A DNA stretch of 64,000 bases from Hyphodiscus hymeniophilus (lineage: Eukaryota > Ascomycota > Leotiomycetes > Helotiales > Hyphodiscaceae). Both the position numbers and the translations under genes were made by a program. The stretch covers positions 558,001-622,000 of the forward strand of contig VNKQ01000013.1 in assembly GCA_016508695.1 (NCBI GenBank), in the 5' to 3' direction. The notes beneath the pieces were generated by a model. The model saw nothing but the letters and a program-made list of their open reading frames with translations, was not told the origin of the DNA and searched no databases. Below are positions 22,567-34,128 of this stretch, one piece after another. Position 1 is the first letter of the stretch; the number at the start of each line of letters is the position of its first letter.

Positions 22567-24726
22567 TCATGTCGCAAGAAAATCCATCCCCATCTTATGC
22601 GCAATCATCTGCCAGTCCCAACTGTCCTCACTCTTTGCATCCATGAGTCTCCACACTTCCTCCAGCACCTTGAGCACACAGTCAGAGTTCTTGTACTGCA
22701 TATATTCCTTCACAACCCGGATGGCCTTGCGGATAGGCTCTCGCTGCCTCTCCTCAAACGCAGCACAGCCAATGACGAATGCTGGAGCAAGGATAAGAGT
22801 TTGACTAGGATCGCTGGGTTTGAATTGTGCAAGCATTTCGATGCCATCATCCACAGCATGGACAATTCGTGCATCAGGTTTCCAACACTTGGTTCGAGGC
22901 GGGTAAATTGTCCGCCAGAGATAGATCCACATCATCTGCTTGTAGAGCAGGCCAGCGAGATCACGAGAATCCCCTACAGGCCAAGAAGGAGTCCATTCTC
23001 TGATACCAGCGTCAATTTCGGCAGCACGGTACAGCGAGGTATAATCGACGACGGGATCCATGCCGTTGTGAATGTTCTCGCGAATCTTGTTCCTGATGTT
23101 GGTGATCTTGGACATGTATAGAAACAGACCATCTGAGACTCCGAGTAGGCGCATGGATTCTGGTTGCACTATGGCGGTCGGTAGATTCCAATCATCTGAG
23201 ACGGCGCCCAGTCGTGCACGGCCTTCAGGCAGGCAGATCAGTTCGTCGGCTGAGATATGGTATTGGAAGAACTCTTCAATGAAGCGGAGGAAATCTCTGT
23301 CCTCCGGAGGGTACTGTGAGATGAGCTTTGAGTAAGCTTCGAGGTGGATTCGGTGTTGCCCTCGAGGGTTTGGGTCGGCGAGAGTCTCGAGAACGAGACA
23401 GATCATCTGCCCGTATATAGCAGGATTCCCCGTAGAGTTATCGACTGCGCTCTCTCGATTCTGACGCTCGATGTCTGAATTCAATTCCGACATCGCTTTA
23501 TCATGGTGGAATTGAGAGCGTTCCTCCAGTGTCTGGATGTCCAGGTCTGGGTGTTCTCGAAGAAATTTGACACCGTACGGGGATCTGAAGTCGATGTGTT
23601 TGCTGGATAGTGCAAGTATTGAATGCATGAGCCCAACATTTTTCACAGCCAAGTGCAGCAGCATGTCCTTAAAAGAATGGTTCTTCTCTTTCTCCACCGT
23701 GAAAATGCCGCTTAGTCTGAAGATGTAATGCTCAAAGAACATTTTGTCGCCGGGAGTCTCAACTCCTGGAATCACTGGCTCTAATTTGAAGTTGAGTAAG
23801 ATACTGTCCCTCCGCATTCGGGCTGTCGAAGTAATCAGTTCTTCCGCTCTCAGCAGATCTACCTTCGTCGCCATACCTGCTTCGGCTTTTTCCTTTCCAC
23901 TTCTCCATATTGTCTTCTGAGGATAGCCCTCACAAGTGACTGAGTTCTTCTCGCAATTCATGCCTGGTGGACATTAGCATTAGGCAATGCACCAAGTTGT
24001 GGCCCTGATATCTAACTCACATCCAGGTTTTGCTTCATCGCACTTCTTCTTCCGCTTCCTGCAAGTGATGCATCCTGTTTTCGACCGTCCTTTTGCGATT
24101 TTCATCACTGAATCTGGGTTGACCTTTGGGTGCTTCCTTGGTCGCCCACGAGGTCGTTTCTTGACGGGCGACATGGGTGATGACGAAGGAGTTGACGGTG
24201 TCTCCGGGACAGTACTCTCCTTCATATCAGACATATCAATATCGTCCTCGATGGGCTCCAGCTTGGGTACTAATAACTCGCCACCTTCTACCATCTCTTC
24301 ATCCTCATCCCCAGAGACACCCAGCTCCTCCTCCACAAACCCCGAGGGACTCCATGGATCTGTGCACGAAGAGTTTGCTGAAGTCATGATAGTGAAATTC
24401 GAACTCGAGGAGACATCTGACCCCTCCATACTCCGTCGCATATCAAACGTCGTGACGCTGTAGGATTTCGCAATGTTACCTCCACGGCTCGCCTTCTCCT
24501 CAACTTGTAATCGACGTCGAATGGTGGGTCGCATATACCTTGGGAAAGCTCCCAGGTGTTTTTGGGAAGGTCGTATCAATTCGTCTTTTCGTTCTTGGCG
24601 CACAATCTCCTCAATATCATCCAAACCAGGTGTAGTGTTCTCGGACCAAGAAGACTCAGGTTCTTCTGCTGACAGTTGCCTGTCGAGTTCCATCTTCTTA
24701 ACAAGCCGCATCAAACCCGAGGCCAA
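22567..24726 (-). CDS. Zn(II)2Cys6 transcription factor with AT-hook and long acidic N-terminus
   Basis: Two exons, 24726-24021 and 23963-22567, give 700 residues. The zinc cluster is internal, not N-terminal: Cys219, 222, 229, 236, 239 and 246, with the fourth cysteine codon split by a 57-nt intron. Just before it is an AT-hook, RGRP at residues 193-196 with flanking basic residues, and before that a serine-rich and acidic stretch (GDEDEEMVEGGE). The part after the cluster (YPQKTIW, then a helical region) is like the ACR-2 and sterol-regulator branch of fungal Zn2Cys6 proteins. It should be a nuclear regulator; targets are unknown. It stands alone, with 4.9 and 6.9 kb of gene-poor sequence on either side. 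Confidence 0.88.
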
Positions 24727-27700
24727 GGACGGGTACTCTTAAGAGCCAACTTTCATAGCGACGAGATCCTTGGGAGGGGGGAAGGGCAGTGAAAACCAAG
24801 ATGTGAGAAGGAAGAAGTCTGCGATAGTAGTTACATTCGCTAACAAGTAGCAAACCAATGTGGTCTTCGGGCTTTTGGCCTCGCTTCAGGAGCCAAGAGG
24901 CAAGGGTAGTGTGGTTCTTGCATGGGGCGGCTGTTAGGAGGACGTGCGTGGTATCCTTGTACTCGTAGCACGGAAACCTCTCCTAAGAGGGAATCAATCA
25001 AAATGGCTGCTTCTAGTGTGCCCCCAGGCCGTTCATGTGCGAAGCACCAGCCAGGAGAGTGAAGCTAAATTATGTAAACTTCTGCTGCGCCGGCATCTAC
25101 CTGGTGTGGGAGCTGTCTCTCCGAAAGGCGACTCTGTAACATACCAGTAGTAAGTCTGTAACGAAAAGTACATATGCAAGCTCGATAGACTAGTCGTTAC
25201 TTGCCAGGCACTGGATACTTACCAACCCTCATTATTGCGCCATGACTTCCGCATCCGCACCTTCATGAATCAATACCCGTACATGCTCGATGAAATAGAG
25301 TTTCGATCCCGTGAGGGAAACTCTTCACTCCTGATCACAAACCCTTGACGCACCATAACTATCTACAAGTGCCTTCGGCTGGGGATCCTGGGGCGGGTTT
25401 CCAGTGTCCCACTTTCGACATGGTCTCGTCGGCTACTACCTCAGGCTTGGAGGTCTGCAGCGGATACAATCTTGACGTTTGTTACCCACATGAGGTCTCA
25501 CTGGAATCCTGAGCTGCCATTCTTCAACGAAGGGCGAAGGAGCACAGCCGAACCCAAGTACTGTATCAGACCGTCTGGCTGTCTCACCTCACTCAGCTGA
25601 AAGCCTGAATAGAAGCTTTTCAATAATGCTACAACGCCGCATTTCTCCCAGGCGAGCCTGCTCGAAGCCCAAACCTAGCACGGCTGTAATTCCACGAATT
25701 AGATGGCAGCTCTCTCGTCCGCTAAAGATTCCCCAAAGAAGTGGCACATGCATTGTGCTGGTGAGGGAGGTGGACACGGCACAGTGCCTCGCCCAGTAGA
25801 AACGTCAGGATCAGGATATTGCTAACACTCGTAAAGCAGAGCTCAACAATGAACATCCGTAACTATACACAAAGAAAAGTGCATCGTCCTCTACTCCGCA
25901 CAAGCCCGCGACCCCCACCCCACGCCCTGAGGTTATCTTCTTGCCTACTTCCAGCGATGGGCCAGATAGGGAGGACAGAACATAGAATGGCAGACGACGC
26001 CTTCACAACGGTTCTGCAGATGATCCATCTTCCGAGCAAGATGTGAGAATATGCCAAGCATACATAACCAGAGTTGTATCAAGTGCTGGGTTGTGAGTAT
26101 ACATTCATTCAAGGAAAGCCCTCGTGTGAATGGCCGAAGATAGTCGCTCTTGAGCGATTCGATCAAACCGAGCATTACTCCCTCCGTTTCCACTGTTTTC
26201 GTTGTGCTTTCACTTCCAGTGTTAATGTTACTGCGTGTAGATTCCTTCCCCTATCCCTCCTGAAGCGGCTGCGTGGCTTTCACATCGTTGTGGGGAAATC
26301 AACGCATGGATCGCTGGGTAAAAATGACAGCCATGTCTTTGTCTCTGGTAGGCTCGGCCGCCCCTCCTCGCTCAAGGGTTCAAAGGCTGTTTGCGGCGCA
26401 GAAGCCCCTGAACTCCTTGGGGCAAGGGAATCCCCGACAATTCAACCGTAGAAACGAAGTATTCAGCCTATGAGAGCTTGTTTAGAGATAAGCCTGGCCG
26501 CATACGAGGTTATCTCCATCATCCTCGAGGTAGTCCTCGCGCTGCTAAGAAAAAAACGGTTGGATCAAATTGTAGGGAGCGCGCTGCTAATAGATCTTGA
26601 CCAGGTTTGCTCTCCTGTCGCAAGCAATCCCAAATTGAGTTTTCAAAAGACCAATCTCCATTCCCCTGATAACACTCTGCCTTGGTTATTAAGCGTCTCA
26701 ACGATTGAGCCTCTGGCCTGCAGGACTACCTCCGTAAGTGGGTTTGTAGAAGAACGGTAAAGTAGGTCTACAAGGACCATGACTCGATAGGTGGGAATGA
26801 TCCAGGTCCTTGGTAGCAAATCAAAGGGACCTGTGCTGCAAACGTCGTCGCCTTTTCACCGTGGCGTATGCAGACTTAGCGATTCGTGATATCGAGCACA
26901 AACGGTACCGTGGCCCTGGCTCTTCTGCTTGCTGGGCCATGCAGTATCACACACCATACATTGGACACTCTCTTTTTGAACGGCATCGGAACGTCTTACT
27001 CTGACTCCATCTCTTGCAACGATCTACTTTTCGATGTCAAGACGTACCACATACACGTCTCTACCTCAAAGTGTGCCATATTTGCGAACAAGCCCTTCCC
27101 CAGCAAGTGTTTGTTTCGTTCCAGAGCTGGTCCCTGCTGCTTGCTCCACTCCGAAGGGTCGTCACGTCTCGCCCCTTCCCGCTCCTCCGTGCACCAGATG
27201 CCTCGAGACTCGTGCGCCAAGTCTGTCATTGTGGAGTACACACGGGAGAGAAACTTGCACTTGCGCGTAGGCCTTATGAGCAGAATCGACGATGGAGTCT
27301 TTGGGATCGGGTACTTGAACCGAGACACAACCTCAATTGGGGAAGCCGACGGTGGTGTAGCTGACAGTCAGGGTCGGTCTTCGGATAAGCGAAATAGTAA
27401 TAGACATACTTTGTAGAGTTGACATGAATAGTGCAAACCGCCCACCACCTCGAAGCTGCACAACTTTATGCTTAATGCTAGCCTCGTCTTCGAATAAAGC
27501 TCAGTGCGAGCTAAATTGGAGAGCTTCATGGAGAAGAGCGTGAGAGGGGTTCGGAGGGTTCCCAGCTCCTAGTATCGTCCATACTGATGATATCATATCA
27601 TATCAGATCATAGCATGGAGCACAAAACTACTCGAAACTCTTATCGAGGGTCTTGCCAACACTGTGATGATCCTTTCGACTGTACGTGTCAAAGGCACCA

Positions 27701-28053
27701 AATCAACATTGACCGCGAAACACCCGATGCAGTAGCTTCATGTAGCTCTGGCCGTATTGTGGTTAGTAGTGATGGCTAATTCCGCATCTCCAGGGTCCAT
27801 GATTCGAGATTATGCACTAGAAATTCCCCGGATTTCCGGGTCGATCAACTCGATCGGCGCTGTCTAAACATGATCTTCTGTTGGAAGTTGGAGTTCCAGC
27901 CAAATCTTGGGGGCATTGTCGGGACCAACTGATGTGTGTGGATCTCGAATCGACTTGATAGTTGATACCCCCATGTGAGACTCGGCGGTACGACATCTGC
28001 GACATAAGCAATGCGCTTCGACAGCGAGCGATAGGGGGACGCGAGGGGGAGAC

Positions 28054-28085
28054 GAGGCGAGAGGCGAGAGGCGAGAGGCGAGAGG
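28054..28085. repeat. GAGGCGA minisatellite, four copies
   Basis: Four perfect tandem copies of the 7-base unit GAGGCGA run from 28054 to 28081, followed by a partial copy, inside a purine-rich tract that starts at about 28030. Confidence 0.85.
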
Positions 28086-29502
28086 GGCCGTGGGAGCGAC
28101 TGATGAACCCATTTTCCAGTATCAACAGGTGACTCCACCCCCAAAAGGATCGACACCCAGAATTCAGAAATTCAGCTCGACACCCAGAAATCGAGAAATA
28201 TGTGCCGTGTGCCCTGCATCTCCGGACTAAAGCTCGTAAACCATATTGATTGGGGAGTTGATTCGGACTGAACCGATGGCCTTTTTACCTTTCACGCTTT
28301 ACCTTGGTAAAACCGCATTCGCAAGTTCCCTGCAGAAAGCGCCTCTTTCTTCCCTATCTGCAGCGAGAGTGTATATCGATAATGATTCGATGTATGAGAC
28401 GGAGAGATGTCTCAGCATGCTCAGCCAGTAGCACAGTTGGGTCCGGTATTGCGTGTGATGCGATGAGATTAGTCACTTCATCGTACCATGGAGACTTCTT
28501 CCACGATCCAACCCTGCGGCGATTTATAGTTCTGCTCCCATGTGATGTGAATCTTCACTGTACTTCCTGCATCGCCAAGTTTACAATGCATGCACTTCCC
28601 AACGCATGCACGCACTAAGAATCTATGATGTCCAAGTTCCGGTATCCCGCATATGCAAAGCCCATGTACAGTCTCTCCGTACTGGTACTTCTGAGAAGCA
28701 AAGTCCCCTTTTCCGAATGCTCGTGACAGCAAATGGCGGTCCTACGAGCCATGAAAGCTCGCTGTCCCTTGATCGTTCCGCACGATCCTACGCAAGAGCC
28801 TTGTCAATACGACCCTGCAACTGCCACATAGCCCCCATTACCGCTTCATTGGATTGTTGCAGACACCTACCAGTCGACCATGGTTAGTGCATTATGCTCC
28901 CGTCATTAGATACAGAACTAAGCGAATAGGATAATTGCTGGGAATGGTAGATACAAGTCGTTTGAGACTCTGCCGCTCGTGTTCAGCATTCTCCCAGATC
29001 CCACAAAATGGGCCATAGCGTAGTCCCAATAGCAACGTGGGGATTTAGAGTTCTGACTTCTGTGCTTATCTTCGGAAGCATGGCAGTTGCATGCAAGGGG
29101 GGCGATTATGTTGCAGTCTGCAGACGAATACAGGTATACCGAATTTTGATCAAAGCATGCTTAACCCAAAACTCCTTAGACCAAACTCATGTGTGAAACC
29201 CCACTTCCACGTAGTATTTCGAAAGTGCATTTATGTCCACCCATGATGACCATCCCTCCTTATCCTCAAATGACTATTCAGGACTATCACCCGCCCTTCC
29301 TTGGTATGCCGTCACTCTCTTGAACTCGATCTCAAAATCCGGGATTGGAGTCGATCTCATTTCCTGTCCGTACTCCACTCTGTACCTGCTTGTGCCGGCT
29401 GCATAATGATAATGCACAAGGATAATGGATCTGAAGTATTGGCACTTGTGTAAATTGTGTGTGGCCTACACTTGGCCCCTCCTTCATCCTCAAGACTCCA
29501 AT

Positions 29503-29712
29503 TCAATGCCAAGGAATCATCTTAGCCATCATCATTGGATGGATGTAAAGATCTAAGAGATGATCATTCAAAAACATGGAGGGACTGCGTTGCGTAACGA
29601 AATGGCTAGTGCATTCAGCCATAGCGAAATCCCATCCGCAGCAGTCTCGAGCCGCGTCCTTCTTGCAGGCTAAGCACTTAGTCAGTGTCTTTCCTCCTAA
29701 GTAAAGAGTCAT
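29503..29712 (-). CDS. Doubtful 69-residue cysteine-rich open frame
   Basis: A frame with a true ATG encodes 69 residues, with cysteines in KCLACKK, RDCCG and ECTS. There is no signal peptide, no recognised domain and no visible splice extension. In a 6.9-kb gene-poor stretch this could easily be chance; it is listed only because of its cysteine content. Confidence 0.12.
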   Translation of the reverse strand: MTLYLGGKTLTKCLACKKDAARDCCGWDFAMAECTSHFVTQRSPSMFLNDHLLDLYIHPMMMAKMIPWH

Positions 29713-30037
29713 GATGCTAGCATTGCGGACTGTGGCATGAGAAGATGATCAGTGATTAGACAAGAGCAGAGCAGGGCATGTAAGACATAGCCACAGACTC
29801 CGTAGCAGAGAGTCCGAGACTGAGACCCTCTCTACGCCTCCAGATCTCATCGTACATACCCATTCCAATCCCCATAAAATCGAGTATAGAAAGTTCACTA
29901 AGATTCCTTAGCTTAGATAAGGACTTCGAGGAAATCTGGTCGAGATGGGGACTTTCATCTTGACAGAAGTAAAGCTGTTTTCGGGTATCTAGGGATTCCC
30001 ATCTAAAACTTTCAACGTGTCAGCAAAATCGCCAGCA

Positions 30038-30193
30038 ATGGCAGCAAGGCCTCAGGCTCAGCTGGATCTGCATCCCCAGCTTCTTCACATTTATCAACGT
30101 TTCTTCAAGTGGCTCAATACCTGGTTCCTTAAAGGCACAACGCTCGAGACACCTAGGATCGACAGCAGATATCCCTCGATAGACTATGAATAG
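30038..30193 (+). CDS. Doubtful 51-residue open frame
   Basis: A true ATG opens 51 codons of unusually even composition (LHIYQRFFKWLNTWFLKG in the middle, an amphipathic segment rich in aromatics). No family is recognised, and its flanks give no support. It could be chance or the remnant of an exon. Confidence 0.1.
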   Translation: MAARPQAQLDLHPQLLHIYQRFFKWLNTWFLKGTTLETPRIDSRYPSIDYE

Positions 30194-31654
30194 CACTGCA
30201 CTGGAAACGGACTCCTACGAAGCAGTAGGCCTTCCGACTTCGAAGTAGGGCGTAATACAATTTCTTTGCCTCCTTCCTCCCAAGCCATCAAGGCCCTCTC
30301 CAATTCTCAAGCTGCGTGCTGTCTCTGGGTCAAAGGTAGACATCGTTGAAGTAAAGAAACAACGAACATGATCTTCACAGCCTCCCAGTAAAGGCAACAT
30401 CCGCTACGAAGGATATATCGCGCAAAAGCAATATCCTCTCCTGCTAAAAGCCTCTGGTCTTCCTCAAACGCTCGACTTTAGCTTACAACAAAGAAGTCGA
30501 AACTTCATCCTCAATTGCCAGCTCAACAAATTTCAAAGATCCAGAATTCCAGGGGTTGAGGCTTTTGAAAACCGTGGCACAGCGCCAGCGTGTTGGCAGT
30601 CTTCATTGCAGCAAAGCATTGAAAAGACTATTTCGGGAACTTTCATTCCTTTCTGACTCGCAAAGTGTTTGATCTCAATATTAGATTGGTGAAAACCTCT
30701 AGGGTTCCTGCACAATAAAAAAAGATGGGCAAGTGTAGCCATCACCGATTCACCTTCATCCCTCAACCAGCGACGCGTGCTACACTATTCACACCCAGTT
30801 CAATCAATCATCGAGCATGCTTGCATACCAAACAACTGCACGGCATACTGATCTCACATTTGCTCAAGTCACGAACCACACCCAGTCAAGAACGGGGAAA
30901 TTCCTAGTCCCTGAACTCGTACAGTCTAGGACAGGCAAAACCATTACGACCTTGCAATAAAGATCCGCATATACCCTCGTGTTTGAAAATATAGACTGAT
31001 TATCGAGTGAATATCAATGTCAAGCACTTGTTCATTGATGGACAAGAGATCATCAATATTCGATAGTACCAAGAAGAGAGATTCTCCAGTTGAACGACTA
31101 TGGGTTGTCGCCATGGAGTGGGACGTTGAAAGGGTCGGAAGATACCTTAGACTTCGTTCAGGCTTCCAAAGATATCGGACTGAGATATCATGACTTGCTG
31201 GGCATTTGCGTACAAACTCTTGCACACTTGCATCTGCCACCAATTCAGGCAGTTGGCCTTCAGAACTCTTTCGCGATACATCCGGATGATGCATAAAAGC
31301 TCTTTCAAGAAATGGAAGCGTAAAGTATCGTCTTCAATGTGCGAAGTGGTATTCGTGCATGCATAAAAGTATATATGCACCAGCATCCAGCCAAAAAATA
31401 CAAGTCAGATACAGTGTGTATCCACTGAACAAGAACGCCTGCAATGCGATCTCTCCACCCTCAAATCCTATTCTATCATGCCTGATCTCATAATGTGCTT
31501 CTTCCTACGCGGTCACCGCTGCAATCATCCTTCCAACTCATTGTGAGCAAAGGCTGTTTTAGATATTTTGCTTCTTACTGGTCCCCGGTCCGCAGCCGAC
31601 TTTGTGTAGTTTTCGTAGATATTTGTGTTTCATATTCGTCATTCCCTCCATGCA

Positions 31655-33331
31655 TCATGTAGCCCTCTCTTTCTCACTTTGAACCCTCAAAGCGTCAATC
31701 TCACGTTGGAGTTTACTCATCTCCGCCAAAATATCCTGACCTCCATTATTCGCATCCGCAGGCTCAGGGCTTTCCACACTCTCCACACGAGCAATCGAGC
31801 TCGTTTCCGAACCTCGTCTGGCACTATCTATGCTCCGTCTCCCATGCTCCGCACTCGTTCTCCGCGAGCCATCTTCCATGCTATTCCTACCATGCCTATG
31901 CGGTGGCGGAGGCGGCGGAGGCATCATTGAAGATCGTCTACTCGGCGTACTTGTTGACGATATCGGAGGTGAATAGACGTCCATACTCCTCACGCTGGCA
32001 GGCCGGTCTGATACCGATTTCGAAGGACCACGACCTGGAGGTATAGGCGGCAAAGACATCGTTGAAGGTGACGTAAGCGGAGGATTACTTGTTCCTCTTA
32101 AATTCGCTGGCCGTCTTGTTGGAGGAGGAGGTGGTGCTCGCCCACTGTTTGAGCGCGGTCTCCCGATCTCCATCGCTGACAGGATGCTTGATCTATCTTC
32201 TTCTTCTACTTTGGGAGATAGACGACTAGTATCACTTCGGGTCGTACGCTTGGAATCCGAGACAAGCTGGCTATGTCGTCTACCAAGTGGTGGAGCAGGA
32301 GGTGTCTTGCGACGTAGGGAAGCAGATGGCGATGGTGGCTCAGGAGTCTTTCCTGCTGCTTCTTTGTCAAATATGCTTTCTCTATCTGATTCATGACTTG
32401 CGCGAGCTGGGGCTGGAGGGAGAGGTTTATTGAGGTCGGTTTGTGAGCGTTGTGCAGGACTTAAGCTGAAGTACTGGTTGGAGCTGGAGGAGCCAGGTGT
32501 GGTTGGAGAAGCCAAGGGTATCGAGGAGTGATCGTCTCGTAATTCAACTTTTATGAGTTTTCCATGCCGGGAGGAAGGCGGTGGAGGCTTCTTTCGCCCT
32601 GCAGTGCTGACATCTGCCCCTCGCCGCTCGTCCTCGGGCTCGGAGATCTCGTGAGAGGTTCTTGGGGATTCGGGGTGTGCTTCTTGAACTGGTTCGAAAA
32701 TCGTTTGTCGTGATAATGATGATGTATCTGTGCTGCTGCCTCCGTCCCCTAAGCCATGGTGTACAACTGCCTGCGTGGTTGTAGGTGTAGATATTCCCAA
32801 TCCTGCATTCCCTGTCATAAGCAGCCGCTTGAACGCATCTACATCTAGCGATGCTCGACCAGGACTTGTCACATTGGTAGGTAGGATTACTGGTCCTTCT
32901 CTTTCGGGATGTTCCATTGTCTCAAGCGTCTTCTGAAATGGGTTTGCCGGAATTTGAGCTTGAGTTTGCCTCGGAATAGTGGCAGCTTCATCTTCAGACG
33001 TGTCTTCTGATATGCTATCAAATGGGTCATTCTCATCCCGTGGGAAGGTCGTAGGAGGCTTCGCGGCGAAGGTCTGGAAATTGTCTCCTATTGTTGAAGC
33101 TGAATCGGGTATCGAAGGAGAAAGCGGAGGAGGAGACTGGACTCGAACTTTCTTTAGAACTTTTTTTGGAATCTCGATTTGCAAAGAGTTCGTAGAGTCG
33201 GATGGAGGCTGAGAGTGCGTCTGTTGGAATGCGATGTGGCTAAGAATGGAGGGGTGTTCGGCGGGAGCGGAAGCAGTTGAAGGGGGCGCTTTCCTTCTGA
33301 AAGGATTGGAGGACGGATAATCTGTACTCAT
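31655..33331 (-). CDS. Proline- and serine-rich disordered protein with C-terminal coiled coil
   Basis: This is a single exon of 558 residues with a true ATG and an N-terminal NPFRRK. Almost the whole chain is low-complexity: serine, proline and acidic runs, several polyproline tracts of five to seven residues in the second half, and RRSS or RRHS sites that resemble targets of basophilic kinases. The last 35 residues (ILAEMSKLQREIDALR) should form a coiled coil. Proteins of this layout are widespread in filamentous ascomycetes without assigned function. The PxxP and polyproline tracts are the sort bound by SH3, WW or EVH1 domains, which suggests a scaffold at the cell cortex or in trafficking, but that is inference. 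Confidence 0.72.
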   Translation of the reverse strand: MSTDYPSSNPFRRKAPPSTASAPAEHPSILSHIAFQQTHSQPPSDSTNSLQIEIPKKVLKKVRVQSPPPLSPSIPDSASTIGDNFQTFAAKPPTTFPRDENDPFDSISEDTSEDEAATIPRQTQAQIPANPFQKTLETMEHPEREGPVILPTNVTSPGRASLDVDAFKRLLMTGNAGLGISTPTTTQAVVHHGLGDGGSSTDTSSLSRQTIFEPVQEAHPESPRTSHEISEPEDERRGADVSTAGRKKPPPPSSRHGKLIKVELRDDHSSIPLASPTTPGSSSSNQYFSLSPAQRSQTDLNKPLPPAPARASHESDRESIFDKEAAGKTPEPPSPSASLRRKTPPAPPLGRRHSQLVSDSKRTTRSDTSRLSPKVEEEDRSSILSAMEIGRPRSNSGRAPPPPPTRRPANLRGTSNPPLTSPSTMSLPPIPPGRGPSKSVSDRPASVRSMDVYSPPISSTSTPSRRSSMMPPPPPPPHRHGRNSMEDGSRRTSAEHGRRSIDSARRGSETSSIARVESVESPEPADANNGGQDILAEMSKLQREIDALRVQSEKERAT

Positions 33332-34128
33332 TCTGCAGAGGTGGGTTGGGGTTTCAGTATCACAATCAAGTGATACCTGTTATACAGCAGCCAGATGGTT
33401 GTACATTATGTGAATGTTTACGACTCTGAGCGGAACAATCGGTTGAGCTTATCGGGGGAAATGGTGGTCCGTGGTCCGTGCAAGAGAGCTTTGGAAAGTG
33501 CCTGCGAAACTGTGGGGTAGTTAGTTCAAAGATCCAGGGGAAGGCCGCGGTGAACAGGAATGGCCAGAAGATTGACAATGGAAATGTAGTAAAGAATGCA
33601 GTAAAATGAAGCAAGGTATAGGTACGTGCCGAGCTTTGGACTTCGATTAGTCCTCATTTCGAACTCTGAACGCAACCGGTGCAAGCAGACTAGATAGACC
33701 AGATGCAAAATGAAGGTATGTCCGAACCCCGTAATCTGGTCAATATCAAAAGCCATGTGGGGTATACCAAGCTTTTCTGAAGTAGACAAAGACCTGAATC
33801 TCTCGAAGTTTTGCATGATTCAAAACCCCGCGGTATCAATTATTCAACCCTTATGAACGAGCGATGGCAGTAGAACAAGTCAGTGATTAGGAAGCCACCA
33901 AGCAGTAGAAAACAACGCCATTCTTTCATTCACACTACTAAGGAAGGGTATCTAATGCCCAACGCTCTACCCAACGCCCGCTCAAGCCATATGCGGTCTC
34001 GTCGAGGTGGACCAGCCATCCTGCGCATCATATAAATCATGTAAACCCATCGAGTGAGATGGTCCAGCCATTTCTGCCCCTTTCCACCAATATTCTTCCT
34101 TCAGGAGTTCTCCAGCGCCACCCAAATC
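33332..34128. other. Spacer between proline-rich gene and ECO1
   Basis: Both neighbours are transcribed leftward, so this is the promoter and leader of the proline-rich gene and the 3' end of ECO1. A true-ATG reverse frame at 33526-33816 has 96 codons with two hydrophobic stretches but no recognised family, and may be a chance or upstream frame in the leader. Confidence 0.4.

Larger units (their letters stand above)
24727..31654. other. Long gene-poor stretch of 6.9 kb
   Basis: I see no gene that I can support in this stretch, on either strand, apart from two very weak short frames listed separately. It contains a GAGGCGA minisatellite near 28054, a short ATATC-rich tract near 27588, and around 26990-27370 a segment open in several frames at once without resemblance to known proteins. 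The right end includes the downstream region of the proline-rich gene. Confidence 0.4.

Noticed and set aside
25261..25330. tRNA-like T-arm words (TTCGATCC)
   Set aside because: No cloverleaf with acceptor, D and anticodon stems could be built around them; similar words at 50283 and 60570 failed as well.
26886..27416. Several overlapping open frames on both strands
   Set aside because: Frames open together in three phases suggest low stop-codon density, not coding; none resembles a known protein.
33526..33816. Reverse ATG frame of 96 codons with hydrophobic segments
   Set aside because: It is in the leader of the proline-rich gene, belongs to no recognised family and has no supporting context.
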